DNA of 64,000 nt, taken from the NCBI GenBank assembly GCA_035548175.1, contig DASZTO010000073.1:1-64000 (forward strand), written 5' to 3'. Below the pieces are notes generated by a model. That model did not search any database. It worked only from the letters and a program-made list of their open reading frames with translations, and was not told the DNA's origin. The DNA comes from CALCHA01 sp035548175 (GTDB taxonomy: Bacteria; Planctomycetota; Phycisphaerae; WQYP01). Below, piece by piece: positions 50,628-59,044 of this stretch. Each line of letters begins with the position of its first letter. Position 1 is the first letter of the stretch. The position numbers were made by a program, and so were the translations under genes.

Positions 50628-51494
50628 GTGCATGCGTATCTCCTCTCGCTGATCCTGGGCGTTATTGAAGGCATCACGGAATTCCTGCCGGTGTCATCCA
50701 CCGCGCACCTGCGCATTGCCGAAGCATTCGCCCGCATTGATTTCGAATCCGGCTACTGGCAGATGTATTCGATCGTTATCCAGCTTGGCGCGATCCTCTC
50801 GGTGCCCCTGCTTTTCCGCGACCGCATCGCCAAGTTCCTTCGCACGTTTCCCAACGGCGAGGCCGGCAACAAGACCTGGTGGAACCATCCTGTGTCGCTG
50901 GTGCTCATCGGCTTTCTGGTGACCGCCGGGCCCTGCTATCTGGCCGACAAGCTCATCGCGAAAAACCTCAACAACCTCACGGTGATGGCCTCTTCCCTCA
51001 TCGTCGGCGGGGTCATTATGTGGCTCGTCGATGCGCTCTTCACGCGGCCGACGGTCCAGCGGGTGGAGGAGATGAGCGTGATTGATGCCGTGTGGATCGG
51101 CGCGGTGCAGATCCTGTCGGCGGTGTTTCCCGGCACGTCCCGCAGCATGTCGACCATCGCCGCCGGCCAGGTCTTCGGCCTGTCGCGCTCGGCGGCGCTC
51201 GAATACTCCTTCTTCCTGGCGATTCCCACCATGCTCGCGGCGACCGGCTACAAGTTTCTTCAGGCGATCGTGCATCGGCCCAAAACGACGGAGCAGATTG
51301 CCGCCTATCACGCCCCGGCGCATCAGTGGGTGGTCCTGGGCATCGGCTTCGTCGTGTCGTTTTTCGTGGCCTGGGCTGTCAACGCCTGGTTCGTCGCGTG
51401 GGTGCGCCGCCGGGGCTTTGTGCCCTTTGCCGTCTATCGCATCCTCTTCGGCATCGGCGTGCTCATCTGGATTTTCTCCGCCCGGCCTCAGTGA
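50628..51494 (+). CDS. uppP: undecaprenyl-diphosphatase UppP (BacA)
   Basis: UppP recycles undecaprenyl diphosphate, the lipid carrier of cell-wall synthesis, and confers bacitracin tolerance. The 288-residue protein has LGVIEGITEFLPVSSTAHL with the first catalytic Glu cluster, and the second motif LSAVFPGTSRSMSTIAAGQV. Seven to eight hydrophobic segments are present. The start is GTG 50628 (MHAYLLSLIL); no ATG in frame is close. It converges with dedA, overlapping its last 7 bases. Confidence 0.93.
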   Translation: MHAYLLSLILGVIEGITEFLPVSSTAHLRIAEAFARIDFESGYWQMYSIVIQLGAILSVPLLFRDRIAKFLRTFPNGEAGNKTWWNHPVSLVLIGFLVTAGPCYLADKLIAKNLNNLTVMASSLIVGGVIMWLVDALFTRPTVQRVEEMSVIDAVWIGAVQILSAVFPGTSRSMSTIAAGQVFGLSRSAALEYSFFLAIPTMLAATGYKFLQAIVHRPKTTEQIAAYHAPAHQWVVLGIGFVVSFFVAWAVNAWFVAWVRRRGFVPFAVYRILFGIGVLIWIFSARPQ

Positions 51495-52138
51495 GAGATG
51501 GGGGAATCCGCGGCGGAGCCCCCGGTCGCCTCCGGACGCGGGCGCCTCATGTGCAGCCAGAACCACGCGACCACCACCACCACCAGAGACGCCGCCACCG
51601 ACACGTCAATCGGCGTGCGATACTTCAGCACCGTCTCCCACTGGCTTTCAAGCTTCCATCCGATCCACAGCAGGAAGCTGTTCCACAGGGTCGCGCCCAC
51701 GACCGTGTACAGCATGAACTTCACGATGTTCATGCGCGCCGTGCCCGCGGGAATCGAGATGAAGTGCCGCACCACCGGGATGAAGCGGCTGAGGAACACC
51801 GTGCCGCCCCCCCACCGGTGGAACCAGCGTTCGGTCAGCTCGAGGTGATGCTGGTTCAAAAAGACCCACCGGCCGGCCTTGAGCACGAGCGGTTTGCCGC
51901 CGAAATAGCCGGCGTAGTAGGAAATCAGGGATCCCACCAGGCTGCCCAGCGAGGTGATGGCCATGGCCGGTCCCAGGGCGAAACGGCCCTGATGGACGAG
52001 CATGCCCACGGGCGGCATCACCAGCTCGGAGGGCACGGGCAGGATCATGCTTTCCAGGGCCATCAGCCCCGCGGCGCCGCTGTATCCAAAGTGATCGATC
52101 GTCCAGAGCGCCAGATCGCGCAGATGTTCAACAGCCAT
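51488..52138 (-). CDS. DedA family membrane protein
   Basis: DedA/VTT-type proteins help flip or maintain undecaprenyl phosphate or phospholipids. The 216-residue protein has FGYSGAAGLMALESMILPVP, SYYAGYFGGKPLVLKAGRWV, the characteristic RFIPVVRHFISIPAGTARMN, and four to five hydrophobic segments. ATG 52138 has GAGGG upstream. It faces uppP, another carrier-lipid gene, which fits a shared role. The tail of 15 residues is polar. Confidence 0.88.
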   Translation of the reverse strand: MAVEHLRDLALWTIDHFGYSGAAGLMALESMILPVPSELVMPPVGMLVHQGRFALGPAMAITSLGSLVGSLISYYAGYFGGKPLVLKAGRWVFLNQHHLELTERWFHRWGGGTVFLSRFIPVVRHFISIPAGTARMNIVKFMLYTVVGATLWNSFLLWIGWKLESQWETVLKYRTPIDVSVAASLVVVVVAWFWLHMRRPRPEATGGSAADSPISH

Positions 52139-52223
52139 AGTTGCCCTCGTTTTGGGAAGGGGCACTATAGCAGGCCGGGGGTGCGATTGCAGGGGAGCGC
52201 CATCGGTGGAAATGCGGAGCCGA

Positions 52224-52251
52224 TTGCCAAGCGGGGTGCGTCCCTTACAAT
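52224..52251 (+). promoter_or_regulatory. promoter of the lipid glycosyltransferase gene
   Basis: TTGCCA (52224-52229), a 16-base spacer and TACAAT (52246-52251), 42 bases upstream of ATG 52294. It agrees well with a housekeeping promoter. Confidence 0.55.
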
Positions 52252-52293
52252 TTCAGCCGTTCACCCCACCGCATCATTTCCGGGAGGCCCTCG

Positions 52294-53418
52294 ATGGGCA
52301 AACGCGTGCTGATCCTGTCCGCATCCGCCGGCGCCGGACACGTGCGGGCCGCCGAAGCGCTGCTCAAAGATTTTCAGCGGCATCCGGCGGTGGATGATGT
52401 GCAACACTGGGACATCCTCAAATACACCAACGCCGTGTTTCGCACCATCTATTCGCGCGTGTATCTCGACCTCGTCAATCGCGCGCCCTGGCTCCTGGGA
52501 ATGGTCTACAAGCACACCGACAAGCCCTGGAAGGAGGGCGCGGCCCAGGCCTTTGAAAAATTCAACGCGCGGCCCTTCATCAAGGCGCTCACTCACTATC
52601 AGCCCGACCTCGTCGTCTGCACGCACTTCACGCCGCCCAATATCATTTCCTGGCTCAACGCCCGCAAAAAACTGAAGCTCGATCCGGCGATCGTCGTGAC
52701 CGATCTCGACTGCCACGCCATGTGGCTCACGCGCTCCTACTCCCATTACTTCGTATCCCTCCCCGAAACCCAGATGTACCTCGAACGCATGGGCATCGAC
52801 CACGACAAAATCTCCGTCAGCGGGATTCCCGTCGATCCCGTCTTCCGCGAAGTCAAGGACAAGGCGGCCGCGAGGCGGACGCTCGGCCTGCGCGACGGCG
52901 TGTTCACCGTCCTGGTTTCGGCCGGCGGATTCGGCGTCGGACCTGTCGAAATTCTCATCCACGAGCTGCTCTCGATGAAGCTGCCGGCGCAGGTCGTCGC
53001 GATCGCCGGACGCAGCGACGAGCTCAAGGCCAAGCTCGAACGACTCGCCAAAAAATCCGATCCGCAGACGCGCGTCACGATTCATCCGGTCGGCTTTACC
53101 AAACAGATGGACGAGTACATGGCGGCCTCCGATATCCTGATCTCCAAGCCCGGCGGTCTGACCACCAGCGAGGCGATGGCCCGCGGCCTGCCCATGTGCG
53201 TCGTCAATCCGATCCCCGGACAGGAGGAGCGCAACAGCGATCATCTGCTGGAGGCCGGCGTCGCCATCAAGTGCAACAATCCGCCCACTCTGGCCTGGAA
53301 GCTCGAACGCCTTGCCGAGGACACCGAACGCCTCCACGACATGCGCCGGCGCGCCGCGGCTTTCGGCCGCCCGCGGGCCGGAGAGGAAATCGTCGCCCGC
53401 CTGCTCGGACACGTCTGA
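52294..53418 (+). CDS. monogalactosyldiacylglycerol synthase-like glycosyltransferase (GT28)
   Basis: The 374-residue protein starts KRVLILSASAGAGHVRAAEA, the N-terminus of plant and bacterial MGDG synthase-type GT28 enzymes that glycosylate diacylglycerol, and has VVCTHFTPPNIISWL, VVTDLDCHAMWL and, in the C-terminal half, GFTKQMDEYMAASDILISKP with GGLTTSEAMARGLPMCV and PIPGQEERNSDHL. The GGLT.SE motif binds the nucleotide. Membrane-lipid context fits. Related enzymes make glucosyl- or processive diglucosyl-lipids; the sugar is uncertain. Confidence 0.88.
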   Translation: MGKRVLILSASAGAGHVRAAEALLKDFQRHPAVDDVQHWDILKYTNAVFRTIYSRVYLDLVNRAPWLLGMVYKHTDKPWKEGAAQAFEKFNARPFIKALTHYQPDLVVCTHFTPPNIISWLNARKKLKLDPAIVVTDLDCHAMWLTRSYSHYFVSLPETQMYLERMGIDHDKISVSGIPVDPVFREVKDKAAARRTLGLRDGVFTVLVSAGGFGVGPVEILIHELLSMKLPAQVVAIAGRSDELKAKLERLAKKSDPQTRVTIHPVGFTKQMDEYMAASDILISKPGGLTTSEAMARGLPMCVVNPIPGQEERNSDHLLEAGVAIKCNNPPTLAWKLERLAEDTERLHDMRRRAAAFGRPRAGEEIVARLLGHV

Positions 53419-53461
53419 CCGCCCGAACATCCCCCGCCGCGCCCCTTTCAGGAGTACCCCC

Positions 53462-53866
53462 ATGGGACAGTTCATCATGCGCCAAGTCAGCCAGACGGCT
53501 CTGGAAATGCAGGGCGGCCACCCGCAAAACCCCTGGACGGTGCGCCTCGATGTCCCCGGCGATTCCACCACCGCCAGCGGCCCAACGCCCACGCAGCTTT
53601 TCGCCTGCGCGCTCGCCGGTTGCAAGGCCGTCGCGGCCATGCGTTACGCGGCGCGCAAGCAGGCCGCGCTTCGTGGCGTGATTGCGGAAGTTTCTTACGA
53701 AACTGCCGACAATCCGCGGCGCATTTCGACAATCAATATCCGCTTCAAAGGCGTCAAAGAGCAAGTCGACAACGAAACGCTCACGCGCGTCATCGCCGCC
53801 ATGGAAGCCTGCACCATTTCCAACACGCTCAAGATTCCTCCGGTGGTAAAAATACACATGGAATAG
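53462..53866 (+). CDS. OsmC family protein
   Basis: OsmC/Ohr proteins reduce organic hydroperoxides through a cysteine pair. The 134-residue protein has SGPTPTQLFACALAGCKAVA with the first Cys region, and MEACTISNTLKIPP with a second Cys near the C-terminus, in the right places. The rest forms the OsmC alpha/beta fold. AGGAG precedes ATG 53462. It follows the glycosyltransferase by 43 bases. Confidence 0.85.
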   Translation: MGQFIMRQVSQTALEMQGGHPQNPWTVRLDVPGDSTTASGPTPTQLFACALAGCKAVAAMRYAARKQAALRGVIAEVSYETADNPRRISTINIRFKGVKEQVDNETLTRVIAAMEACTISNTLKIPPVVKIHME

Positions 53867-53967
53867 TGCTTTTTTGTTTGTATTACCCTGCAGCGGCGCG
53901 TTAAGTTGCGGCGATACCAGAGGGGGGGCCATGTCTTGCTCTGGTAGCGATACAACTTGGAGGCCGT

Positions 53968-54474
53968 ATGCAGCCGCGACTGTCGCTGTGTGCTTCATGC
54001 CTGGTGCTTTTCGCCCTGCCGGCTTTTTCCGGTTGCGGAAGAAGTCTCTCCCGTTCTCCCACCATCCGATTTGGTCCCCAGCAAGACGATACCCGCCGTC
54101 GCCTCGGCCTGCCCACCGTCGATTCCCATTGGATCGCCACCACCTTCAACAACAGCGTCCTCTGGAGCGCGCCCGAAGAAGTCCGCGACGGTCCCCCCAT
54201 GCACTTCAGCAAAATCGTGACCTACGACGGGACCCACCTCATCGAGGAATCCGATTTCTATTCCAACGGCAAATCCTTCGAGGTGCGCACTCCCGGCCGA
54301 CCGCCCGAGCGCCGCACCGTCGATGTCGTCGTTCAGTTCAACTACGAACGGGCGGCGGCGGGCCAATCGCCGTGGAGCTGCGCCCTCTGCCAAAGCGCGA
54401 CGGACGAGGAAATCAGCCTGCCGCAGGCGGAGAAGGTGCTCGCTTCCTGGGGACTTCAGCGTCTCAACTACTGA
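53968..54474 (+). CDS. lipoprotein of unknown function
   Basis: The 168-residue protein begins MQPRLSLCASCLVLFALPAF with lipobox FSGC. The mature part has IRFGPQQDDTRRRLGLPTVD and FSKIVTYDGTHLIEESDFYS. Two Cys near the end (SCALCQSA) are extra. TTGGAGG precedes ATG 53968. No family recognised. Its end overlaps a minus-strand gene by 7 bases. Confidence 0.65.
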   Translation: MQPRLSLCASCLVLFALPAFSGCGRSLSRSPTIRFGPQQDDTRRRLGLPTVDSHWIATTFNNSVLWSAPEEVRDGPPMHFSKIVTYDGTHLIEESDFYSNGKSFEVRTPGRPPERRTVDVVVQFNYERAAAGQSPWSCALCQSATDEEISLPQAEKVLASWGLQRLNY

Positions 54475-54728
54475 GTCGCGTGCTCCAGCCCCGACCCCAC
54501 TTCCGCCCTCCGCCGCGCCTGCTCCCCCGACATCTCCTTGCAGCGGCACTGCCACGCGGCGGCCAGCACCAGATGCCGCAGCCGCTCCGTGTCGCACGCC
54601 TTCAGAAACGCCTCGGAAAAATCGAGCGGAAATCCCGGATGCAGTTCCCCCAGGCGACGCAGCAACGCCTCCCGCCCCAGCGGCGCCAATTCGACGATCA
54701 GCGATTCGTAGACCTCGGCGGTGCTCAC
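54468..54728 (-). CDS. hypothetical protein
   Basis: The 86-residue protein is helical and charged (LAPLGREALLRRLGELHPGF, FSEAFLKACDTERLRHLVLA), with two close cysteines near its end. GTG 54728 is chosen; an in-frame TTG lies upstream at 54743. No family recognised. It converges with the lipoprotein gene. Confidence 0.45.
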   Translation of the reverse strand: MSTAEVYESLIVELAPLGREALLRRLGELHPGFPLDFSEAFLKACDTERLRHLVLAAAWQCRCKEMSGEQARRRAEVGSGLEHATQ

Positions 54729-54780
54729 GGCCGCGCCTCGCAACTGGCCGGCCGCCCCTTCACCCCGCGCGATGCCCGCG

Positions 54781-55086
54781 CTATCCCAGGTGATTCAAAG
54801 CGCCCGACCAGAAGGAGCTATCGGCGAATTGCGGCACGCGCTTGGCCGCGGTTTTGCCGTTGCGATTTATCGGGCGATATGACCAGTGAAACGCCGCGGG
54901 GGCCAGCAGCACATCCCGCCGCGCCCCACCCTGTGGCCGTTCGGGCGCCTGAGGCGGCGGCCGATAGCGACCCGACCCGGGCGCATCCGACGACGCGCTG
55001 CCGCTCGTTTCCACGCTCCGCGACCGCGAAAGCACCCGCGCGAACTGCACCGCCGTCATCGCTGTGTTGACACCTTCGATCGCCAT
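54781..55086 (-). CDS. small hypothetical protein
   Basis: The 101-residue protein starts MAIEGVNTAMTAVQFARVLS and continues Ser/Pro/Arg-rich, ending FADSSFWSGALNHLG. GGAGG lies 9 bases upstream of ATG 55086. The N-terminus recalls small flagellar-associated proteins, but not strongly. Function unknown. Confidence 0.5.
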   Translation of the reverse strand: MAIEGVNTAMTAVQFARVLSRSRSVETSGSASSDAPGSGRYRPPPQAPERPQGGARRDVLLAPAAFHWSYRPINRNGKTAAKRVPQFADSSFWSGALNHLG

Positions 55087-55210
55087 GGCGGATATTCCTC
55101 CACCAGGCCCTGTTGCAAAGCCCATGGCAGGCGAGGCGGCCGCGAAAAATAGCGCGCAACCTCCCGAAGCACTGGTATTTGCCGTCGATCCATGAACACA
55201 CGGTTTGTAA

Positions 55211-55288
55211 CGGTTGTAGCGATGTCCCAGAAAACCAGACCCAACGTCATCGCAGGCCGTGGCTTGTTTTCCACAGCCGCTACAACCG
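55211..55288. repeat. inverted repeat of unknown role
   Basis: CGGTTGTAGCG (55211-55221) and CGCTACAACCG (55278-55288) are perfect 11-bp arms, 56 bases apart. A further AAAACCA/TGGCTTGTTTT partial match lies between. It stands in the 266-base gap before queA and may be a small non-autonomous element or an RNA stem. Confidence 0.5.
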
Positions 55289-55352
55289 CTTCGCTCCGCA
55301 CACGCCCGACTAATCCTGCGGCCCGCGCGCACGCTCCGGCTCGAGGCCGCCC

Positions 55353-56432
55353 ATGCGCATGAGCGAACTCGATTACCACCTCCCGCCCAACCTCATCGCC
55401 GCCCACCCCGTCGAACCGCGCGATCAGAGCCGCCTGATGGTGCTCCACCGCGCCGCCGACCGCCTCGAGCATCGCCGATTCGCCGACCTTCCTGATTACC
55501 TGCTTCCCACCGACTTGCTCGTCGTCAACGACACGCGCGTTCTGCCCGCAAAGCTCGAGCTGCGAAAAACCACCGGCGCCGCCATCCCGGGACTCTTCGT
55601 CCGAGAACGCGCCGCCGGGCAATGGGAGGTCCTCCTCCGCAGCCGCGGCAAAGTCCATCCCGGCGACCAGCTCCTCCCCGCCGGCGCGGGACCATCCCCC
55701 TACCGCTTTCTCCTGGATGAGCGTCTGCCCCGCGAAAAAGGCATGTGGCTTGTGACCGTCTCGCCGCCTGATCCCGCCCGGGAGATTCTCGCGCACATCG
55801 GCCGCGTCCCACTGCCGCCCTACATCGAAAAGATGCGCCGCCACGCGCCCGAAGATGATGAAGCGCTCGACCGCCGGAGTTATCAGACCGTCTACGCCCG
55901 GCAGGGCGCCAGCCTCGCAGCCCCCACCGCAGGACTGCACTTCACGCCCGGGCTCCTCGAACGCCTCGACGCCCTCGGCGTGCGCCGCGCGGCGGTCGAA
56001 CTCGATGTCGGCCTCGGAACTTTCCTGCCCGTGGAAGCCGACACCATGGAAGCTCACCGCATGCACACCGAAACCTATGCCGTGCCCGGCGAAACCGTTC
56101 ACGCCCTGCGCGCGCAGCGGGCGGCGGGTGGACGCATCGTCGTCGTGGGCACCACCGCCGTGCGCACCCTTGAAACCACCGCCCCGGAAATCCTCGCCCC
56201 CGACCCGCCACCCACCGATCTCCGCGGCGCCACGGACCTCAAAATCATGCCCGGCTTCCAGTTCCGCCTCACCGACGCACTCATCACCAATTTCCACCTC
56301 CCGCGCAGCACCCTCATGGCCCTCGTCGCCGCCCTCATCGGCCTCGACCGCCTCCACACGCTCTATCGCCTCGCCATCCGCGAAAACTACCGCTTCTACT
56401 CCTACGGCGACGCCATGCTCATCCTGCCGTAG
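55353..56432 (+). CDS. queA: S-adenosylmethionine:tRNA ribosyltransferase-isomerase
   Basis: QueA forms epoxyqueuosine in tRNA from preQ1 and SAM. The 359-residue protein has LDYHLPPNLIAAHPVEPRDQ, LLVVNDTRVLPAKL, YQTVYARQGASLAAPTAGLH and FTPGLLERLDALGV, and ends RFYSYGDAMLI. All known motifs are there. ATG 55353 has GAGG upstream; ATG 55359 is an alternative. A C-run and TACCGC at 55696-55706 lies in frame. No tgt is in the window. Confidence 0.95.
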   Translation: MRMSELDYHLPPNLIAAHPVEPRDQSRLMVLHRAADRLEHRRFADLPDYLLPTDLLVVNDTRVLPAKLELRKTTGAAIPGLFVRERAAGQWEVLLRSRGKVHPGDQLLPAGAGPSPYRFLLDERLPREKGMWLVTVSPPDPAREILAHIGRVPLPPYIEKMRRHAPEDDEALDRRSYQTVYARQGASLAAPTAGLHFTPGLLERLDALGVRRAAVELDVGLGTFLPVEADTMEAHRMHTETYAVPGETVHALRAQRAAGGRIVVVGTTAVRTLETTAPEILAPDPPPTDLRGATDLKIMPGFQFRLTDALITNFHLPRSTLMALVAALIGLDRLHTLYRLAIRENYRFYSYGDAMLILP

Positions 56433-56454
56433 GTCCCCCCGCTCCGCGCCGCCC

Positions 56455-56991
56455 TCAATACTTCGGCTCCCACCGATGGGCATAAAACAGCGAGTCCGCG
56501 GCGCGCGGCCCGATCATGTGCACGCTCAGCGCCTGATCCAGCCCGTGCGCCCGGTACAACGACAGCAGATGCGCCGCCGCCGCCACCTGCGCCGCTATGT
56601 TCGCATCGATCGCCGACGACGCATGCGCCGCCAGCAGCGCCTGCCGCGCGTAACTCCACCGCGGCTCCAGACGCACCAGCAGGTTGTGCTCCGACCAGTC
56701 GATCGGATACCCCAGCACCGGCCCGCTGCGCGCGTAAGGGGCATAAAACCAGAAGCACAAATAGCGATCCTTCACCACCGCCCCGCCCGCTTCCGCCGCC
56801 TCCCGCGACATCTTCACCCCCGCAAAAAGCTCCGCATGATGCAGCTCTATCGCCGGCCGCGACAGATCGTTCCGCGCCGCATACGCCTTCCGACGCCGCA
56901 CGTCATACAGCCCGATATGCGAAAAAGCCGCCGGCAAACGCATCAGCACCCGCCCCGCATCCACCTCCGCCGTTTTCGCTCGTGCGCCCAT
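56455..56991 (-). CDS. hypothetical protein
   Basis: The 178-residue protein has LPAAFSHIGLYDVRRRKAYA, YLCFWFYAPYARSGPVLGYP and IDWSEHNLLVRLEPRWSY, and an Ala-rich helical middle. ATG 56991 is chosen; 57027 is an upstream alternative. No known family; it converges with queA and faces away from the lyase gene. Confidence 0.55.
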   Translation of the reverse strand: MGARAKTAEVDAGRVLMRLPAAFSHIGLYDVRRRKAYAARNDLSRPAIELHHAELFAGVKMSREAAEAGGAVVKDRYLCFWFYAPYARSGPVLGYPIDWSEHNLLVRLEPRWSYARQALLAAHASSAIDANIAAQVAAAAHLLSLYRAHGLDQALSVHMIGPRAADSLFYAHRWEPKY

Positions 56992-57094
56992 AACGGGCCA
57001 CGAGTGTACAAGCCCGCCAGCCCCCACGCGAATGCATGCTTCGCAATCCCACGGCGTTTATCCCTCACACCTCTTTGCTCAGGAGCTTCGCCTC

Positions 57095-58954
57095 ATGAAA
57101 ATGCCTTCCTCCTCAATCCTCCTCGCCGCCGCCGCCTGCCTCGCCGCCCTGCCCAGCGCCCGCGCCGCCGATCCCGTCCAGCTTCTCATGAACGGCCAGC
57201 CCGCCAAAACCGGCGATTTCAAATGCGACGACATCAAGTCCCTGGTCATCTCCAACGGCCTTGTCTCGCTGACCTTCGGCAAGGATTCCCTCGGCGATTT
57301 CAGCGCCACCTCCGTCAAAAAAGGCGATGAGGAACTCGGCCATAATCTCAACGGCGTCAACCCGCGCGATGTCGACCGCCTCCGCACCTTCTACTACGAA
57401 TACGGCGCCAGCCAGGGACGCCTCTGGGCCACCCAAATCAAAATCATCAAGGCCGCCCCCGATTTCGTTCACTTCGCCGTCATCGACGACGGCGCCAGCG
57501 CCGACGCCGGCTACTCCGACAAACCCGCCAACGCCCCCGGCCTCCAGGGACGCGGCCGCGGTCGCCTCGCCCTCGAAGAGCACTTCGTCATGCTCCCCGG
57601 CGTCAGCGGCATCTATTCCTACGCCATCGTCAACACCCCCAACGCCGGCGGCGAGATGCGCACCATGTACCGCTTCGACCGCTCCATCCTCGATCACGCC
57701 TGGACCGTCGAACACGTCGGCGTCCAGCCCACTTACGCCGCCCTCGAACAAATGCCCAAGCTCCAGGATGAAACCTGGCAGCTCCCCGATGGCGCCATCT
57801 ATCAGAAATACGACTACGTCGCCTACTTCAGCGAGTCACCCATGTGGGGCCACTTCGGCCACGGTTACGGCGCATGGTTCATCCCCGTCTCCACCGAGTA
57901 TTACGCCGGCGGCCCCTACCGCGAAGAACTCATCGTCCACCAGGACGCACTCATCCTCAACTACCTCGGAGGCGGACACTTCGGCGGCGGCGGCGCGGCC
58001 ACGACCGGCAAACCCAAAATGTTCGGACCCTGGCTCGTCTACCTCAACAACGCCCCCACCGAAGACGCCCTCGTCGCCGACGCCAAACGTCAGGCCTCCG
58101 ACGAACAAGCCAAGTGGCCCTATCAGTGGGTCAATGAGCCCCTCTATCCCACCCAGCGCACCACCGTCACCGGCAAACTCCACCTCGCCGACCCCGGTCC
58201 GCACCAGACCGCCGCCAACGCCTGGGTCTGCCTCGCCAAACCCGGCGACGATGTCTACCGCCAGAGCGGCGACTTCATCTTCTACACCAAGGCCGACCAA
58301 AACGGGAATTTCTCCCTCCCCCACGTCCGCGCCGGCACCTACGCCCTCTACGCCTGGCCGCGCGAAGGAGCCATCACCGACGAACTCGAACAAGACGGCA
58401 TCACCGTCAAGGAGGGCCAAGGCGCCATGGACCTCGGAACCGTCGACTGGAAAACCACCAGACACAACCAGTTCCTCTGGCAGATCGGAAAATCCGACGG
58501 CCTCGCCGAGGAATTCAAATTCGGCGACCAGCCCCGCAACGTCAAATGGATCGAACAGGTCCCCGCCGATCTCACCTTCACCATCGGCAAAAGCAAAGAC
58601 GCCGACGACTGGTATTTCGCCCAGGGCAAGGTCGGTCACTGGGACATCAACTTCGACGTCAACAAACCCGTCGGGGCCAACGCCTACCTCACCATCGCCA
58701 TCGCCGGCGGCGGCGGCGGACCACGCATGCAGGCACAGGTCAATGGCCAGAACGTCGGCCAACCCATCGCCCCGCCCAACGACTCCGCCACCTACCGCTC
58801 CTCCAACCGCTCCGGCGTCTACCACCTTCAGACCATCACCTTCCCCGGAAACCTTCTCAAACAAGGCGCTAACACCGTCCGCCTCGACATGACCGCCAAC
58901 GGCGGCCGCTGGCACGGCCTCATGTACGACACCATCATCCTCGAAGCAGACTGA
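57095..58954 (+). CDS. rhamnogalacturonan lyase family 4
   Basis: PL4 enzymes cut the rhamnogalacturonan I backbone of pectin by beta-elimination. The 619-residue protein has a signal peptide (MKMPSSSILLAAAACLAALP), the N-terminal lyase domain (ISNGLVSLTFGKDSLGDFSA, GIYSYAIVNTPNAGGEMRTM, YRFDRSILDHAWT), a middle fibronectin-like domain (TVTGKLHLADPGPHQTAANA) and a C-terminal beta-sandwich carbohydrate-binding domain (WYFAQGKVGHWDINFDV). AGGAG precedes ATG 57095. It suggests growth on plant polysaccharide; no transporter or other pectinase is adjacent. Confidence 0.88.
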   Translation: MKMPSSSILLAAAACLAALPSARAADPVQLLMNGQPAKTGDFKCDDIKSLVISNGLVSLTFGKDSLGDFSATSVKKGDEELGHNLNGVNPRDVDRLRTFYYEYGASQGRLWATQIKIIKAAPDFVHFAVIDDGASADAGYSDKPANAPGLQGRGRGRLALEEHFVMLPGVSGIYSYAIVNTPNAGGEMRTMYRFDRSILDHAWTVEHVGVQPTYAALEQMPKLQDETWQLPDGAIYQKYDYVAYFSESPMWGHFGHGYGAWFIPVSTEYYAGGPYREELIVHQDALILNYLGGGHFGGGGAATTGKPKMFGPWLVYLNNAPTEDALVADAKRQASDEQAKWPYQWVNEPLYPTQRTTVTGKLHLADPGPHQTAANAWVCLAKPGDDVYRQSGDFIFYTKADQNGNFSLPHVRAGTYALYAWPREGAITDELEQDGITVKEGQGAMDLGTVDWKTTRHNQFLWQIGKSDGLAEEFKFGDQPRNVKWIEQVPADLTFTIGKSKDADDWYFAQGKVGHWDINFDVNKPVGANAYLTIAIAGGGGGPRMQAQVNGQNVGQPIAPPNDSATYRSSNRSGVYHLQTITFPGNLLKQGANTVRLDMTANGGRWHGLMYDTIILEAD

Positions 58955-58981
58955 AAGCCATTGCCCATTGCCAAATTGCCC

Positions 58982-59020
58982 ATTGCCAATTGACGGGACG
59001 CTCCCTTCTCAATTGGCAAT
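58982..59020. repeat. heptad repeats forming a hairpin between convergent genes
   Basis: ATTGCCAATTGA (58982-58993) and TCAATTGGCAAT (59009-59020) are perfect 12-bp arms with a 15-base loop. Around them lie heptads: CCATTGCCCATTGCC on the left and CAATCGG three times on the right (to about 59037). It could act as a terminator for both the lyase gene and the oxidoreductase gene. Confidence 0.7.
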
Positions 59021-59044
59021 CGGCAATCGGCAATCGGCAATTCC

